Shown: positions 10,283-19,747 of the stretch, in pieces | How the letters are laid out: every line of letters begins with the position of its first letter | Numbering within the stretch: the stretch's first letter is position 1 | Origin: Gammaproteobacteria bacterium | Lineage (GTDB): Bacteria > Pseudomonadota > Gammaproteobacteria > Magnimaribacterales > AG-339-G14 | DNA: 37,824 bases | Assembly: GCA_003331625.1 (NCBI GenBank) | Contig: QOPF01000001.1 | Coordinates: forward strand, 231,474 to 269,297 | Direction: 5' to 3' | The notes under the pieces: model-generated | Told to the model about the DNA's origin: nothing | The model's database searches: none | What the model saw: only the letters and a program-made list of their open reading frames with translations | Translations under genes and position numbers: made by a program

Positions 10283-11299
10283 TTATCCTTCTAAATTTTC
10301 TGACCACTCGCCTTTTGCAGCTAACATATTCATTTTAGCTCTGTGGCTGAAGGCCTCTTGCGCGGCTTGCTCGTTATCTTGTTTGCCGCTCCAAGTTTTG
10401 AGAGCAGCCTGTTGCAAAGCTCTGCCATAAGAGAAGCTTAGCTTCCAAGGATTACCACCAATTTTATTCATGGCATCCAAGTGAGCGGTTGCATTTATAT
10501 CGGATTGTCCTCCGGATAGAAATGTAATTCCTGGTAGATTACTTGGCACATTCTCCAATAAACAATTGAGCGTCATTTCTGCTACTTGTTGGATTCCTGC
10601 TTGTTCCAAGCTTTCATTACCTGAAACTACCATGTTAGGTTTCAAAATGGTTCCTTCAACCAAAACATTTTTTTTTGCCAAAGATTCAAAAAGAGTACTC
10701 AAACATCTTTTTGTTGCGTCTTCACAAGATTCTAAGGAGTGATTGCCATCCATTAAGACTTCAGGTTCAACGATTGGAACCATGTTATTTTCTTGAACTA
10801 TTTTTGCATAATCAGCAAGAGCATCCATATTTGCTTTTATGGCTTCTTGAGAAGGCAAGCCATCAGAAATTTTTATAACTGCGCGCCATTTGGTAAATTT
10901 AGCACCTAATTCAAAATATTCTGCACATCGTTCATTTAGTCCATCTAAACCTCCAGTAATATTTTCTTCAGGAGAAGAATCGAGGGGACTAATACCTTTA
11001 TCTACTTTTATACCGGGAAGAGCTCCTTGCTCAGAGATTACTTCTCTCAAAGGAGTGCCGTCTTTTGCAGCTTGTCTTAAGGTCTCATCAAATAAAATAA
11101 CCCCGCCAATGTTATTTTTCATGCCATCTGCACGAAATAGCATTTCACGGTAATCTCTTCTTGAATCTTCTGTTGATTCGGTATTTATTGTTGCAAATCT
11201 TTTACCAATCGTTGGAGTGCTCTCATCGGCGGCTAAAATGCCCTTTCCATTAGAAACAATATACGATGCTATTTCTTCTAGTTTCATATTTTTATCCAT
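10283..11299 (-). CDS. Class I fructose-bisphosphate aldolase (eukaryote-like type)
   Basis: Schiff-base aldolase that interconverts fructose-1,6-bisphosphate with dihydroxyacetone phosphate and glyceraldehyde-3-phosphate. The 338-aa protein belongs to the animal/plant-type class I family: ILAADEST (Asp25), KWRAVIKI (Lys143), VPIVEPE (Glu179) and VEGTILKPNMV with the Schiff-base Lys220. The C-terminal Tyr of animal enzymes is not present. The ATG at 11299 overlaps the pgk stop by 8 nt; a second ATG at 11287 (MKLEEI) could be used instead. It ends the tkt-pgk-fba run, where many Gammaproteobacteria carry a class II enzyme. Confidence 0.96.
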   Translation of the reverse strand: MDKNMKLEEIASYIVSNGKGILAADESTPTIGKRFATINTESTEDSRRDYREMLFRADGMKNNIGGVILFDETLRQAAKDGTPLREVISEQGALPGIKVDKGISPLDSSPEENITGGLDGLNERCAEYFELGAKFTKWRAVIKISDGLPSQEAIKANMDALADYAKIVQENNMVPIVEPEVLMDGNHSLESCEDATKRCLSTLFESLAKKNVLVEGTILKPNMVVSGNESLEQAGIQQVAEMTLNCLLENVPSNLPGITFLSGGQSDINATAHLDAMNKIGGNPWKLSFSYGRALQQAALKTWSGKQDNEQAAQEAFSHRAKMNMLAAKGEWSENLEG

Positions 11300-12452
11300 T
11301 ATTCTTTTTGATTATTTTATCTATACAAGGTAAAGATTTATTCTCTATATATTCTAAAAAAGCTCCTCCTGCAGTGGAAGCATAATTTACAGAATTCATT
11401 AAATTTATATTGGCAAAAGAAGTGATAGTTTCACCGCCGCCAATAATGCTATAGGCACTTGATTGTGACATAAGCTTAGCAACCTCAGAGGTTCCTTCTG
11501 AAAATCTTGAATCTTCAAATTTCCCTAGAGGCCCATTCCAAAAAACTGTTTTCGCTGAAGAAATGTGTTTTTGAAAATAATCAAGTGATTTTCTTCCTAC
11601 ATCACAAATAGCTTCATGGTTTTCAACATTATCGATATGCTTTTCTAAAACAGAATCGTTTGAAGTATCAAGTACAACAACATTTTCCGGCAAAACAATC
11701 TTATTATTTTCAGTTAACTTTTTTGCTACCTCTATATATTCTTCTTCAAACAAAGATTTCCCAATATTCTTTCCCATTGCTAAATAACATGTATTTGCAA
11801 GTGCGCCGCCGATAATTAATTTATCCACATAAGAAGTTAAAGAATCAATTACGTTAATTTTTGTTGATATTTTAGATCCTCCAATAATACCTATGAGAGG
11901 TTTTTCAGGATTAACTAAAATCTTTTTTAAAGCTTTTAATTCATCTTCAACTAAAAAACCAACACCGGCTTCGGAGATTGAATCAATTACAGCAAATGTT
12001 GATGCTTGTTTTCTATGTGCCGTTCCAAAGGCATCCATAATATAAATATCGCTGGATTTGCCCAATTGCCTTGCAAGTTCTTTGGAATTGTTTTTTTCAC
12101 CATTAAAAAATCGTATGTTCTCTAACATTATTATTTTTGTAGCTTGGTCTAAATCTTCCAATGAATTTGCTATGGGTATAGGGATATCTAAAAGTTGAGA
12201 TAGTCTTTTGGCAATTGGTTTAACTGAGAACTCAGGTTGAATCTTTCCAGACTCTTGTGGTCTACCCCTATGAGTTATGATTCTTAAAGATTTTGCGTGC
12301 TCTAATAAATATTCAATGGTAGGCAAGGCTCTTACCATTCTTTCATCATTCAAGATTTCATCATCTCTAATTGGAATATTAAAATCTACCCTGAGCAGAA
12401 CTCTCTTACCTATTAAGTCAAAAGAGGATAAATTTGAATTTGTTAAATCCAC
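11292..12452 (-). CDS. pgk: Phosphoglycerate kinase
   Basis: Glycolytic kinase that transfers phosphate from 1,3-bisphosphoglycerate to ADP. The 386-aa protein has the N-domain motif LLRVDFNIP, the substrate-binding THRGRP and FGTAHR segments, IGGSKISTK and WNGPLGKFE. The nucleotide-site loop reads GGGET where most PGKs have GGGDT/S. The GAFLEY segment near the C-terminus is present. The gene abuts the tkt stop and overlaps fba by 8 nt. No gap/epd gene lies in this run. Confidence 0.96.
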   Translation of the reverse strand: MDLTNSNLSSFDLIGKRVLLRVDFNIPIRDDEILNDERMVRALPTIEYLLEHAKSLRIITHRGRPQESGKIQPEFSVKPIAKRLSQLLDIPIPIANSLEDLDQATKIIMLENIRFFNGEKNNSKELARQLGKSSDIYIMDAFGTAHRKQASTFAVIDSISEAGVGFLVEDELKALKKILVNPEKPLIGIIGGSKISTKINVIDSLTSYVDKLIIGGALANTCYLAMGKNIGKSLFEEEYIEVAKKLTENNKIVLPENVVVLDTSNDSVLEKHIDNVENHEAICDVGRKSLDYFQKHISSAKTVFWNGPLGKFEDSRFSEGTSEVAKLMSQSSAYSIIGGGETITSFANINLMNSVNYASTAGGAFLEYIENKSLPCIDKIIKKNNG

Positions 12453-14426
12453 TTAAATTATTTTTTCTATTTTTTTGATGACATTTGAAACAGTAAAACC
12501 AAAATGAGTCATTAGGTCATCGATTGGGGCAGATTCACCAAATTTATCAATACTAATTATTTTATCTTTGTCATTGCAATATTTATTCCAAAAATCTCCT
12601 TGTCCTGCCTCAATAAATATTTTTGGAACTTGGCCTAGAGTATCTTTTTTATAATCATTTGACTGAAGATCGAAAATTTCTGTGCAAGGAATTGAAACTA
12701 CTCTGCAATTTATTTTTTTTGAATGAAGCTCTGCTTTAACTTTCATGGCTAAAGTTACCTCAGAACCTGATGCTACTAATGTGACTTTGGGCTCTTCTGC
12801 TGAAGATAGTTCATAGCCTCCCTTAGAAATTTGTAAATTATCTTTCCTTTTTTGAGCATCAAGAGATTGTCTGGATAGAATCAAAGCAGTTGGAGATGAA
12901 TTTGATTCTAGAGCAAATTTCCAAGCGTAGGCTGTCTCTACTCCATCGCAAGGTCTCCAAGTATAAATACCGGGAGTTATTCTCAACATAGATATATGTT
13001 CAATTGGCTGATGTGTAGGACCATCCTCTCCAACCCCTATAGAATCATGAGTATAGATATAAATTACTGGTAACTTCATTAATGCAGACATGCGAACTGC
13101 ATTTCTCGCATAATCTAAAAAAGTCAGAAATGTTCCTGCATAAGGCCTTATACCTCCATGGAGAATCATTCCATTCATAATTGCAGACATACCAAACTCC
13201 CTAACACCATAATTTAGATAATTTCCATCTCCATCAATTGTTAAGTGGGAAGTTCCTTTCCATTCAGTATTATTTGATGGAGAAAGGTCAGCGGAACCTC
13301 CAATCAATTCAGGCATAATTGGACCTATAGCATCTAAACAAATACCGGAACATTTTCTACTAGCATAAGAGTTCTCGTCTTTATCAAAGTCACTTATTAA
13401 GTTTTGAATGGTTTTATCTAATTCTTCAGGCAAGTTGCCATTAATTAATCGTTCTAATTCTGCAGCATCCTGAGCAAAATTATTTTTAAAAGTTAAAAAT
13501 AATTCTTGCCACTTTTTTTCTTCAGCATTGCCAATTTCTTTATGGTCCCATTCTTCATAAATATCGTCGGGTATTATGAAGGGCTCATGATGCCAGTTTA
13601 AATTTTCTCTAGTTAATTTTATTTCTTCCTCTCCTAAGGCAGCCCCATGTGCATCAGAAGTTCCAGATTTGTTCGGGGAGCCTTTTCCAATTTCTGTTTT
13701 ACAACATATCAAGGTTGGTTTATCTGATTTTCTTGCTGTTTTAATAGCTTCATCAATACTTTGAAAATTATGTCCATCAACGTTGGCAATAACATTCCAA
13801 CCATAACTTTTAAACCTTTCTGGAGTGTTATCGGTAAACCATCCTTCTACTCTTCCATCAATACTTATGTCGTTATCATCATATAAAACAATCAACTTAT
13901 TTAGTTTATGGGTACCTGCTAATGAACAAACCTCATGGGAAATACCTTCCATTAAACAACCATCGCCACAAAAAACATATGTGTAGTGATCAATAATTGG
14001 AAAATCAGGTTTATTGAATTTTTTTGCTAAGATTTTCTCGGTCATAGCCATGCCAACCGCATTGGCAATACCCTGGCCTAATGGACCAGTAGTTGTTTCT
14101 ACACCGGGAGTAACATCGCATTCAGGATGGCCAGGAGTTTTTGAGCCTAATTGACGGAAATTTTTTATTTCTTCAATTGGTAAATCATATCCTGTTAAAT
14201 GCAAAACAGAATATAAAAGCATTGAGCCATGTCCATTTGAAAGGACAAACCTATCCCTATCAAACCAGTCAGGATTGGAAGGAGAGAATTTTAAATGTTT
14301 CGACCAAAGAACTTGGGCAATATCTGCCATTCCCATTGGCATTCCAGGATGTCCACAGTTTGCTGCTTGAACAGCATCCATGGATAGTGCTCTTATTGCA
14401 TTAGCTAAATCTTGTTGATTGGGCAT
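12453..14426 (-). CDS. tkt: Transketolase
   Basis: Thiamine-diphosphate enzyme of the pentose phosphate pathway, moving two-carbon units between sugar phosphates. The 657-aa length is standard. Visible motifs are NCGHPGMPMGMADI near the N-terminus, the thiamine-binding GDGCLMEGISHE, SISIDG-like metal ligands and the transketolase domain-2 sequence THDSIGVGEDGPTHQP. It is the first gene of the leftward tkt-pgk-fba run and is divergent from metK across 75 bp, the same neighbourhood as in Pseudomonas (which also has epd between tkt and pgk). Confidence 0.97.
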   Translation of the reverse strand: MPNQQDLANAIRALSMDAVQAANCGHPGMPMGMADIAQVLWSKHLKFSPSNPDWFDRDRFVLSNGHGSMLLYSVLHLTGYDLPIEEIKNFRQLGSKTPGHPECDVTPGVETTTGPLGQGIANAVGMAMTEKILAKKFNKPDFPIIDHYTYVFCGDGCLMEGISHEVCSLAGTHKLNKLIVLYDDNDISIDGRVEGWFTDNTPERFKSYGWNVIANVDGHNFQSIDEAIKTARKSDKPTLICCKTEIGKGSPNKSGTSDAHGAALGEEEIKLTRENLNWHHEPFIIPDDIYEEWDHKEIGNAEEKKWQELFLTFKNNFAQDAAELERLINGNLPEELDKTIQNLISDFDKDENSYASRKCSGICLDAIGPIMPELIGGSADLSPSNNTEWKGTSHLTIDGDGNYLNYGVREFGMSAIMNGMILHGGIRPYAGTFLTFLDYARNAVRMSALMKLPVIYIYTHDSIGVGEDGPTHQPIEHISMLRITPGIYTWRPCDGVETAYAWKFALESNSSPTALILSRQSLDAQKRKDNLQISKGGYELSSAEEPKVTLVASGSEVTLAMKVKAELHSKKINCRVVSIPCTEIFDLQSNDYKKDTLGQVPKIFIEAGQGDFWNKYCNDKDKIISIDKFGESAPIDDLMTHFGFTVSNVIKKIEKII

Positions 14427-14501
14427 GAATTTTTTTGCCTATTTTCTACTATTTCTTATTCACTTCATAGTAGAATTCTGTTCGTTTAAAAAATTAATCT
14501 T
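14427..14501. promoter_or_regulatory. tkt / metK divergent promoter with a 9-bp inverted repeat
   Basis: The 75-bp spacer between the two divergent starts carries a perfect inverted repeat, TTCTACTAT and ATAGTAGAA, at 14444-14452 and 14467-14475 with a 14-nt centre. A TAGAAT that could be the metK -10 box (14471-14476) lies within the right arm. A factor bound here, or an RNA hairpin, could therefore control metK and tkt. The spacer is too short for known SAM riboswitch architectures other than the smallest, and I recognise none of them. Confidence 0.45.
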
Positions 14502-15662
14502 ATGTCTAGTTATAAAACCTTTACTTCCGAGTCTGTATCCGAAGGTCACCCTGACAAAATGTCTGATCAAATTTCAGATGCCATTTTAGATGCATTTCTA
14601 AAAGATGACCCTGAATCAAGGGTTGCTTGCGAAACATTAGTAAAAACAGATTTGGTTGTCATTGCCGGTGAAATTACTTCTGATGCAAAGCCAGATTTAG
14701 AAAAAGTCGTTAGAAAAGTAATTAACGATATTGGCTACGATAATGATGACGTTGGCTTTAATGGCTCAAAAGTAGAAATCATTAATGCAATTGGTATGCA
14801 ATCTAATGATATTGCTCAAGGCGTAGATGAGGGAAGTGGAACAGATGAAAATCAAGGAGCTGGAGATCAAGGCTTAATGTTTGGCTATGCGAATAATGAG
14901 ACAAAAGTTTTGATGCCTGCACCGATAACCTATTCCCACTTGCTTGTTAAGAAACAAGCTGAAGTAAGAAAATCAGGCGTCTTACCTTGGCTTCGCCCAG
15001 ATGCTAAAAGTCAATTGAGTTTTGTTTATGACGATAATGGAAAACCACAATATATTTCTGCAATAGTTTTATCTTCCCAACATAATCCTGACATTTCTCA
15101 AAAAGATTTAGAAGAAGGAATTAGAGAAGAAATTATAAAAAAAACTATTCCCTCTGAATGGATAACTGATGAAACAAAAGTTTTTATAAATCCAACAGGC
15201 AGATTTGTAATTGGCGGACCTGTTGGAGATTGTGGTTTAACAGGCAGAAAGATAATAGTAGATACTTATGGAGGAATGGCGCGTCATGGTGGAGGAGCTT
15301 TTTCTGGAAAGGATCCTTCCAAAGTTGATAGATCTGCTGCCTATGCTGGACGTTATGTAGCAAAAAATATAGTCGCTGCAAATCTGGCTGAAAAATGTGA
15401 AATCCAAATTTCCTATGCTATTGGAGTGGCAGAACCTACATCTATAAGCATCGATACATTTGGAACTGGGAAAATATCAGAGGACGAAATAGTTAAAGTT
15501 ATAAGTGAGAATTTTGAACTTAAACCTAAAGAATTAATCCAAATGTTGAATCTTAAAAGACCAATCTACCAAAATACAGCTGCTTATGGTCATTTTGGCA
15601 GAGAAGATTCTGACTTCTCTTGGGAAAAAACAGATAAATCAAGTACGATAAAAAGAAATTAA
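14502..15662 (+). CDS. metK: S-adenosylmethionine synthetase
   Basis: Makes S-adenosylmethionine from methionine and ATP. The 386-aa protein has the three-fold repeated domain structure and standard motifs: [15 protein letters not shown] at the N-terminus, [12 protein letters not shown], and the glycine-rich phosphate loop [20 protein letters not shown]. It begins the run metK-ahcY-argH; ahcY follows after 9 nt. This pairs SAM synthesis with removal of its by-product. Confidence 0.98.
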   Translation: MSSYKTFTSESVSEGHPDKMSDQISDAILDAFLKDDPESRVACETLVKTDLVVIAGEITSDAKPDLEKVVRKVINDIGYDNDDVGFNGSKVEIINAIGMQSNDIAQGVDEGSGTDENQGAGDQGLMFGYANNETKVLMPAPITYSHLLVKKQAEVRKSGVLPWLRPDAKSQLSFVYDDNGKPQYISAIVLSSQHNPDISQKDLEEGIREEIIKKTIPSEWITDETKVFINPTGRFVIGGPVGDCGLTGRKIIVDTYGGMARHGGGAFSGKDPSKVDRSAAYAGRYVAKNIVAANLAEKCEIQISYAIGVAEPTSISIDTFGTGKISEDEIVKVISENFELKPKELIQMLNLKRPIYQNTAAYGHFGREDSDFSWEKTDKSSTIKRN

Positions 15663-15671
15663 GGAAAAAAT

Positions 15672-17045
15672 ATGAATTTTAAAGATTACAAAGTAGCTGA
15701 TATCTCTTTAGCAGAATTTGGAAGAAGAGAAATCACACTAGCAGAATCTGAAATGCCTGCTTTGATGAAGTTAAGAGAAAAATATGGTTCTGTCCAGCCA
15801 CTTGCTGGAGCAAAAATCATGGGTTGTATTCATATGACAGTTCAAACTGCCGTTTTAATAGAAACTTTAGTTGCTCTTGGAGCATCAGTTCGATGGTCTT
15901 CTTGCAATATCTTTTCAACTCAAGATCACGCAGCTGCTGCTATTGCTGCAGCTGGTATTCCTGTTTTTGCTTGGAAAGGAATGAATGATAAAGAATTCGA
16001 CTGGTGTATCGAACAAACTATATTACTGGATGGCTCTCCCTGGGATGCAAACATGATTTTAGATGATGGTGGAGATTTAACTTCAATGGTTCATACAAAA
16101 TTTCCGGAAATGTTATCTAATATTCATGGTGTTTCAGAAGAAACAACAACTGGTGTTCATAGACTTTTGGAAATGTTAGAAAAAGAAGAATTAAAAATTC
16201 CCGCAATAAATGTAAATGATTCAGTTACCAAATCAAAAAATGATAATAAATATGGCTGTCGTCATAGTCTCAATGATGCGATTAAAAGAGGAACAGATAT
16301 TCTTATGGCAGGTCGTAAGGCCTTAGTTATAGGCTATGGAGACGTTGGCAAGGGTTCGGCAATGAGTTTAAAACAAGAGGGTATGATTGTAAGAATTACT
16401 GAAATTGATCCTATTTGTGCAATGCAAGCTTGTATGGATGGTTTTGAAGTGGTTTCCCCATATATTAATGGAGAAAATAAGGGCAATGATGAATGCATTA
16501 ATAAAATACTACTTGAAGATACAGATTTAATTGTTACAACTACTGGAAATGTAAATGTTTGTGATAAGTTTATTTTAAACAACCTCAAAAAAGGTTCGAC
16601 TGTTTGTAATATAGGTCACTTCGACAACGAAATTGATACTCAATATATGAGAGATAATTGGAAGTGGGAAGAAATTAAACCTCAAGTTCACAAAATAGCT
16701 AGATCAGACAATGCTGGAGACTATCTAATCCTTTTAGCTGAAGGAAGACTGGTTAATCTTGGTAACGCTACAGGTCATCCTTCTAGAATAATGGACGGTT
16801 CTTTTGCTAATCAAGTTTTAGCGCAAATGTTTTTATACAAACAAGCTTTCGCTACTATTAATGATGAAGAAACAAAAAAAGAAATGTTAAAAATAGAAGT
16901 ACTTCCGATGGAGTTAGATGAAGAGGTCGCATCTTATATGGTTGAAGGTTTTGGTGGGGTCGTAACAAAGCTCACTAAAGATCAAGCAAAATATATAAAT
17001 GTAGATGTTGATGGGCCTTTTAAACCCGAAAGCTACAAATACTGA
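15672..17045 (+). CDS. ahcY: Adenosylhomocysteinase
   Basis: Hydrolyses S-adenosylhomocysteine to adenosine and homocysteine, completing the activated-methyl cycle with MetK. The 457-aa protein contains the SAHase signatures [15 protein letters not shown] and the NAD-binding [10 protein letters not shown], and ends with FKPESYKY, the typical C-terminal K-x-x-x-Y that reaches the neighbouring subunit. An AAGGAAA ribosome site lies in the 9-nt gap after metK. That gap leaves no room for an SAH riboswitch. Its last base is shared with the argH start. Confidence 0.98.
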   Translation: MNFKDYKVADISLAEFGRREITLAESEMPALMKLREKYGSVQPLAGAKIMGCIHMTVQTAVLIETLVALGASVRWSSCNIFSTQDHAAAAIAAAGIPVFAWKGMNDKEFDWCIEQTILLDGSPWDANMILDDGGDLTSMVHTKFPEMLSNIHGVSEETTTGVHRLLEMLEKEELKIPAINVNDSVTKSKNDNKYGCRHSLNDAIKRGTDILMAGRKALVIGYGDVGKGSAMSLKQEGMIVRITEIDPICAMQACMDGFEVVSPYINGENKGNDECINKILLEDTDLIVTTTGNVNVCDKFILNNLKKGSTVCNIGHFDNEIDTQYMRDNWKWEEIKPQVHKIARSDNAGDYLILLAEGRLVNLGNATGHPSRIMDGSFANQVLAQMFLYKQAFATINDEETKKEMLKIEVLPMELDEEVASYMVEGFGGVVTKLTKDQAKYINVDVDGPFKPESYKY

Positions 17046-18430
17046 TGGCTAAAAAAAATCCTTCTTGGGGAGGAAGATTTACAAAGAAACCTTCTCTTGC
17101 TGCACAAAAATTTTCTTCGTCTGTTGAGACAGATAAAGTTCTATATGCTCAAGATATTGCAGGCTCTATTGCTTATGCTGAAGCTTTAACAAATGCAAAA
17201 GTTTTATCTAAAAATGAATTTAAAAAAATCAAATCTGGATTAAATAAAATAAAGAAAAAAATAGATTCAGGAAAGTTCAAATGGAGTTCCGAACTTGAAG
17301 ACGTTCATATGAATATTGAATCTGCTTTAGAAAAAGAAATTGGAGTAACGGCTAAAAAATTACATACTGGCAGATCTAGAAACGATCAAGTAGTTACTGA
17401 TTTTAAATTATTTTTACTATTTCAAAACGAAGAAATAGAGAAACTTTTAAAAAAATTAATGCTTTCTTTGGTTAAAAAAGCTGAAGAAGAATTACATACC
17501 TTAATGCCTGGATTTACACATTTACAGAATGCACAGCCTGTTAGTTTGGCTCATTATTTAATGTCATGGCATGAAATGATTAAAAGAGATTTATTAAGAT
17601 TAGAGAATGGCAAAGAACAATTAAAAATAAGTCCGCTAGGCTCAGGCGCCTTATCTGGTAATAGATTTAATATTGATAGAAATAAACTAGCAAAAAAATT
17701 AGGTTTTACATCTGTAACTAAGAATTCTATTGACGCTGTCTCTGATAGAGATTTTGCTTTAGAACAGGTTTTCAATCTAAGCATTTTGAGCATCCATTTT
17801 TCTAGAATTTGTGAAGAGCTAATTATTTGGTCTTCATCACAATTTAATTACGTCCAACTCCCTGAAGAGCTTTGTACTGGGTCTTCGATAATGCCCCAAA
17901 AGAAAAATCCAGATATGGCAGAACTAGTGAGAGGTGGTTCTGCAAAAACTCTGGGTAACTTAATGACCTTGCTAAGCCTCATGAAAAATCAGCCTCTGGC
18001 TTATAACCGAGACAATCAAGAAGATAAAAAACCTGTTTTTGATACTGTGGAATTTAGCATTGAAGCTCTGACAATTATGAATGAAATGATTGATGGTGTT
18101 TCTTTTAATAGAGATCAAATGCTTGCTGATGTTTATGATGATTTTCTTACAGCAACTGACCTTGCTGAATATTTAGTAATTAAAGGAGTTCCTTTTAGAG
18201 AAGCACATGAAATTACAGGACAGGCAGTAAAATATGCTGAAGATAAAGATATCTTATTATTTGAAATGTCGTTAAAGGAATTCAAAAAGATTTCAAGTAA
18301 AATATCTTCAGATGTTTTTGACTATATTGATCCTATTGATTCAGTTCAATCCAAAACATCTATTGGAGGAACTGCTTTGAAACAAATAAAAAAAGAGATT
18401 AGCCAAGCTAAAAACTTTTTAAAAAAATGA
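17045..18430 (+). CDS. argH: Argininosuccinate lyase
   Basis: Last step of arginine synthesis: argininosuccinate to arginine and fumarate. The 461-aa protein has the superfamily signature GSSIMPQKKNPD, the substrate-binding HTGRSRNDQV and HLQNAQPVSLAHYL. The start overlaps the ahcY stop by one base. Its TGA overlaps the ATG of a tiny lipoprotein gene. argH next to lptM/lysA/dapF matches enteric and pseudomonad neighbourhoods of the lysA region. Confidence 0.97.
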   Translation: MAKKNPSWGGRFTKKPSLAAQKFSSSVETDKVLYAQDIAGSIAYAEALTNAKVLSKNEFKKIKSGLNKIKKKIDSGKFKWSSELEDVHMNIESALEKEIGVTAKKLHTGRSRNDQVVTDFKLFLLFQNEEIEKLLKKLMLSLVKKAEEELHTLMPGFTHLQNAQPVSLAHYLMSWHEMIKRDLLRLENGKEQLKISPLGSGALSGNRFNIDRNKLAKKLGFTSVTKNSIDAVSDRDFALEQVFNLSILSIHFSRICEELIIWSSSQFNYVQLPEELCTGSSIMPQKKNPDMAELVRGGSAKTLGNLMTLLSLMKNQPLAYNRDNQEDKKPVFDTVEFSIEALTIMNEMIDGVSFNRDQMLADVYDDFLTATDLAEYLVIKGVPFREAHEITGQAVKYAEDKDILLFEMSLKEFKKISSKISSDVFDYIDPIDSVQSKTSIGGTALKQIKKEISQAKNFLKK

Positions 18431-18546
18431 AAATTTTTTTATTTTTTACGTGTCTAATTTTCTTTGGTCTAATAAACTCCTGTGGAATAAAAGGGCCTTT
18501 ATTCCTTCCTGAAGAAGATAGCACTAATGAACTTAGAACAATTTAA
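18427..18546 (+). CDS. lptM: LptM (YifL)-like small lipoprotein
   Basis: A 39-codon frame begins at an ATG overlapping the argH stop (ATGA) and runs 20 nt into lysA. The product is MKIFLFFTCLIFFGLINSC..., a lipoprotein signal peptide with lipidated Cys20, followed by GIKGPLFLP. The C-G-x-K-G-P-L-x-x-P pattern is the LptM/YifL signature; in E. coli LptM binds the LptD/LptE machine and aids LptD disulfide maturation. Position just before lysA/dapF matches yifL in E. coli. The short length and strong lipobox support a real gene. Confidence 0.88.
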   Translation: MKIFLFFTCLIFFGLINSCGIKGPLFLPEEDSTNELRTI

Positions 18547-19747
18547 TTACTTAAATAATAATCTGCATATTGAAGACGTAGATCTCGTAGATTTGGCTTC
18601 AAATATTGAAACGCCCTTTTATGTTTATTCCTCAAAAACTATAAAAGATAACTGTAAATCTTATTTAAAAAATTTATCAACGAATGACTTGGTTTGTTAT
18701 GCCGTTAAAGCTAATAGCAACCTGAGTATTTTATCTTTGATAAAAGATGAAGGACTTGGATTTGACGTGGTTTCTGGTGGAGAATTAAAGAGAGTGCTTC
18801 AAATAGGAGCAAATCCAAGAAAAATTGTTTTTTCAGGAGTAGGTAAAAACAAAAGTGAGCTCTTACTAGCATGCGAAGCAGACATCTTTTCGATAAATGT
18901 CGAATCTGAATATGAATTAAATATTTTAGAAGAGTTAAGCAAAAAGCCCAGAATATCTTTTCGAATTAATCCAGATATTGCTGCAGAATCTCATCCTTAT
19001 ATTGAAACTGGTAAAGCTGATTGTAAGTTTGGTATTTCCGAAGATGAGGCGCTTTTACTTGCTCAGAAATATTCTCCTGATAATTTAAATTTGGTTGGAG
19101 TCTCTGCTCATATAGGTTCTCAGATTACCAATACTGAATTACTAATTGATTCTTATATAAAGCTTGAAAATTTAGCTGACCAATTATGCTCTTTGGGTTA
19201 TCAAATAGATCATATAGATATAGGAGGCGGGCTAGCAGTTGATTATGAATTAGAAAAAACTTTTGAACCCGAAGAACTCATAAAAAGAATCAAATCGGTC
19301 TCCTCTAAATATAATTTAACTTTAGAACCTGGCCGTTCAATAGTTGCGCAGTCTGGTGCTTTGGTCACTAAAGTCTTGGGAATTAAAGAAAATGGTAGTC
19401 AAAGGTTCGTTATCGCAGATGCAGGAATGAACGATTTAATGAGGCCGTCTTTATATAAAGCAAGACATAAAATTGAAAATTTAGTTAACTCCCAGACCAA
19501 AAAGGAATTATATTCTGTGGTAGGTCCTGTCTGTGAAACAGCAGATAGTTTTGGTTCTGATTTTGAGATAAATGCAAAAGCAGGAGATTATTTAGCAATA
19601 TATTCTTCAGGTGCCTATGGTTCGAGCATGGGGTCAAACTATAATTCTAGATTAAAGCCTGCTGAAATTTTAATTGAAGGATCGCATCACAAAGTAATTA
19701 GAAAACTTGAAAGCTTTAAAGATTTAATTAAAGAAGAGGAAATTTAA
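18527..19747 (+). CDS. lysA: Diaminopimelate decarboxylase
   Basis: PLP-dependent decarboxylase making lysine from meso-diaminopimelate. The 406-aa protein has the PLP lysine in YAVKANSN (Lys61), the HIGSQI segment, the glycine loop DIGGGLAV and the C-terminal catalytic GPVCETADSF. The start lies inside the end of the small lipoprotein gene, 20 nt overlap. It shares one base with dapF, the preceding step of the same pathway, so the two are translated together. Confidence 0.97.
   Translation: MNLEQFNYLNNNLHIEDVDLVDLASNIETPFYVYSSKTIKDNCKSYLKNLSTNDLVCYAVKANSNLSILSLIKDEGLGFDVVSGGELKRVLQIGANPRKIVFSGVGKNKSELLLACEADIFSINVESEYELNILEELSKKPRISFRINPDIAAESHPYIETGKADCKFGISEDEALLLAQKYSPDNLNLVGVSAHIGSQITNTELLIDSYIKLENLADQLCSLGYQIDHIDIGGGLAVDYELEKTFEPEELIKRIKSVSSKYNLTLEPGRSIVAQSGALVTKVLGIKENGSQRFVIADAGMNDLMRPSLYKARHKIENLVNSQTKKELYSVVGPVCETADSFGSDFEINAKAGDYLAIYSSGAYGSSMGSNYNSRLKPAEILIEGSHHKVIRKLESFKDLIKEEEI

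Noticed and set aside
14427-14501. SAM riboswitch before metK
   Set aside because: The 75-bp spacer also serves tkt and shows no SAM-I, SAM-II or SAM-V core that I can recognise; only a simple dyad is present.
15663-15671. SAH riboswitch before ahcY, as in some pseudomonads
   Set aside because: The gap is only 9 nt.
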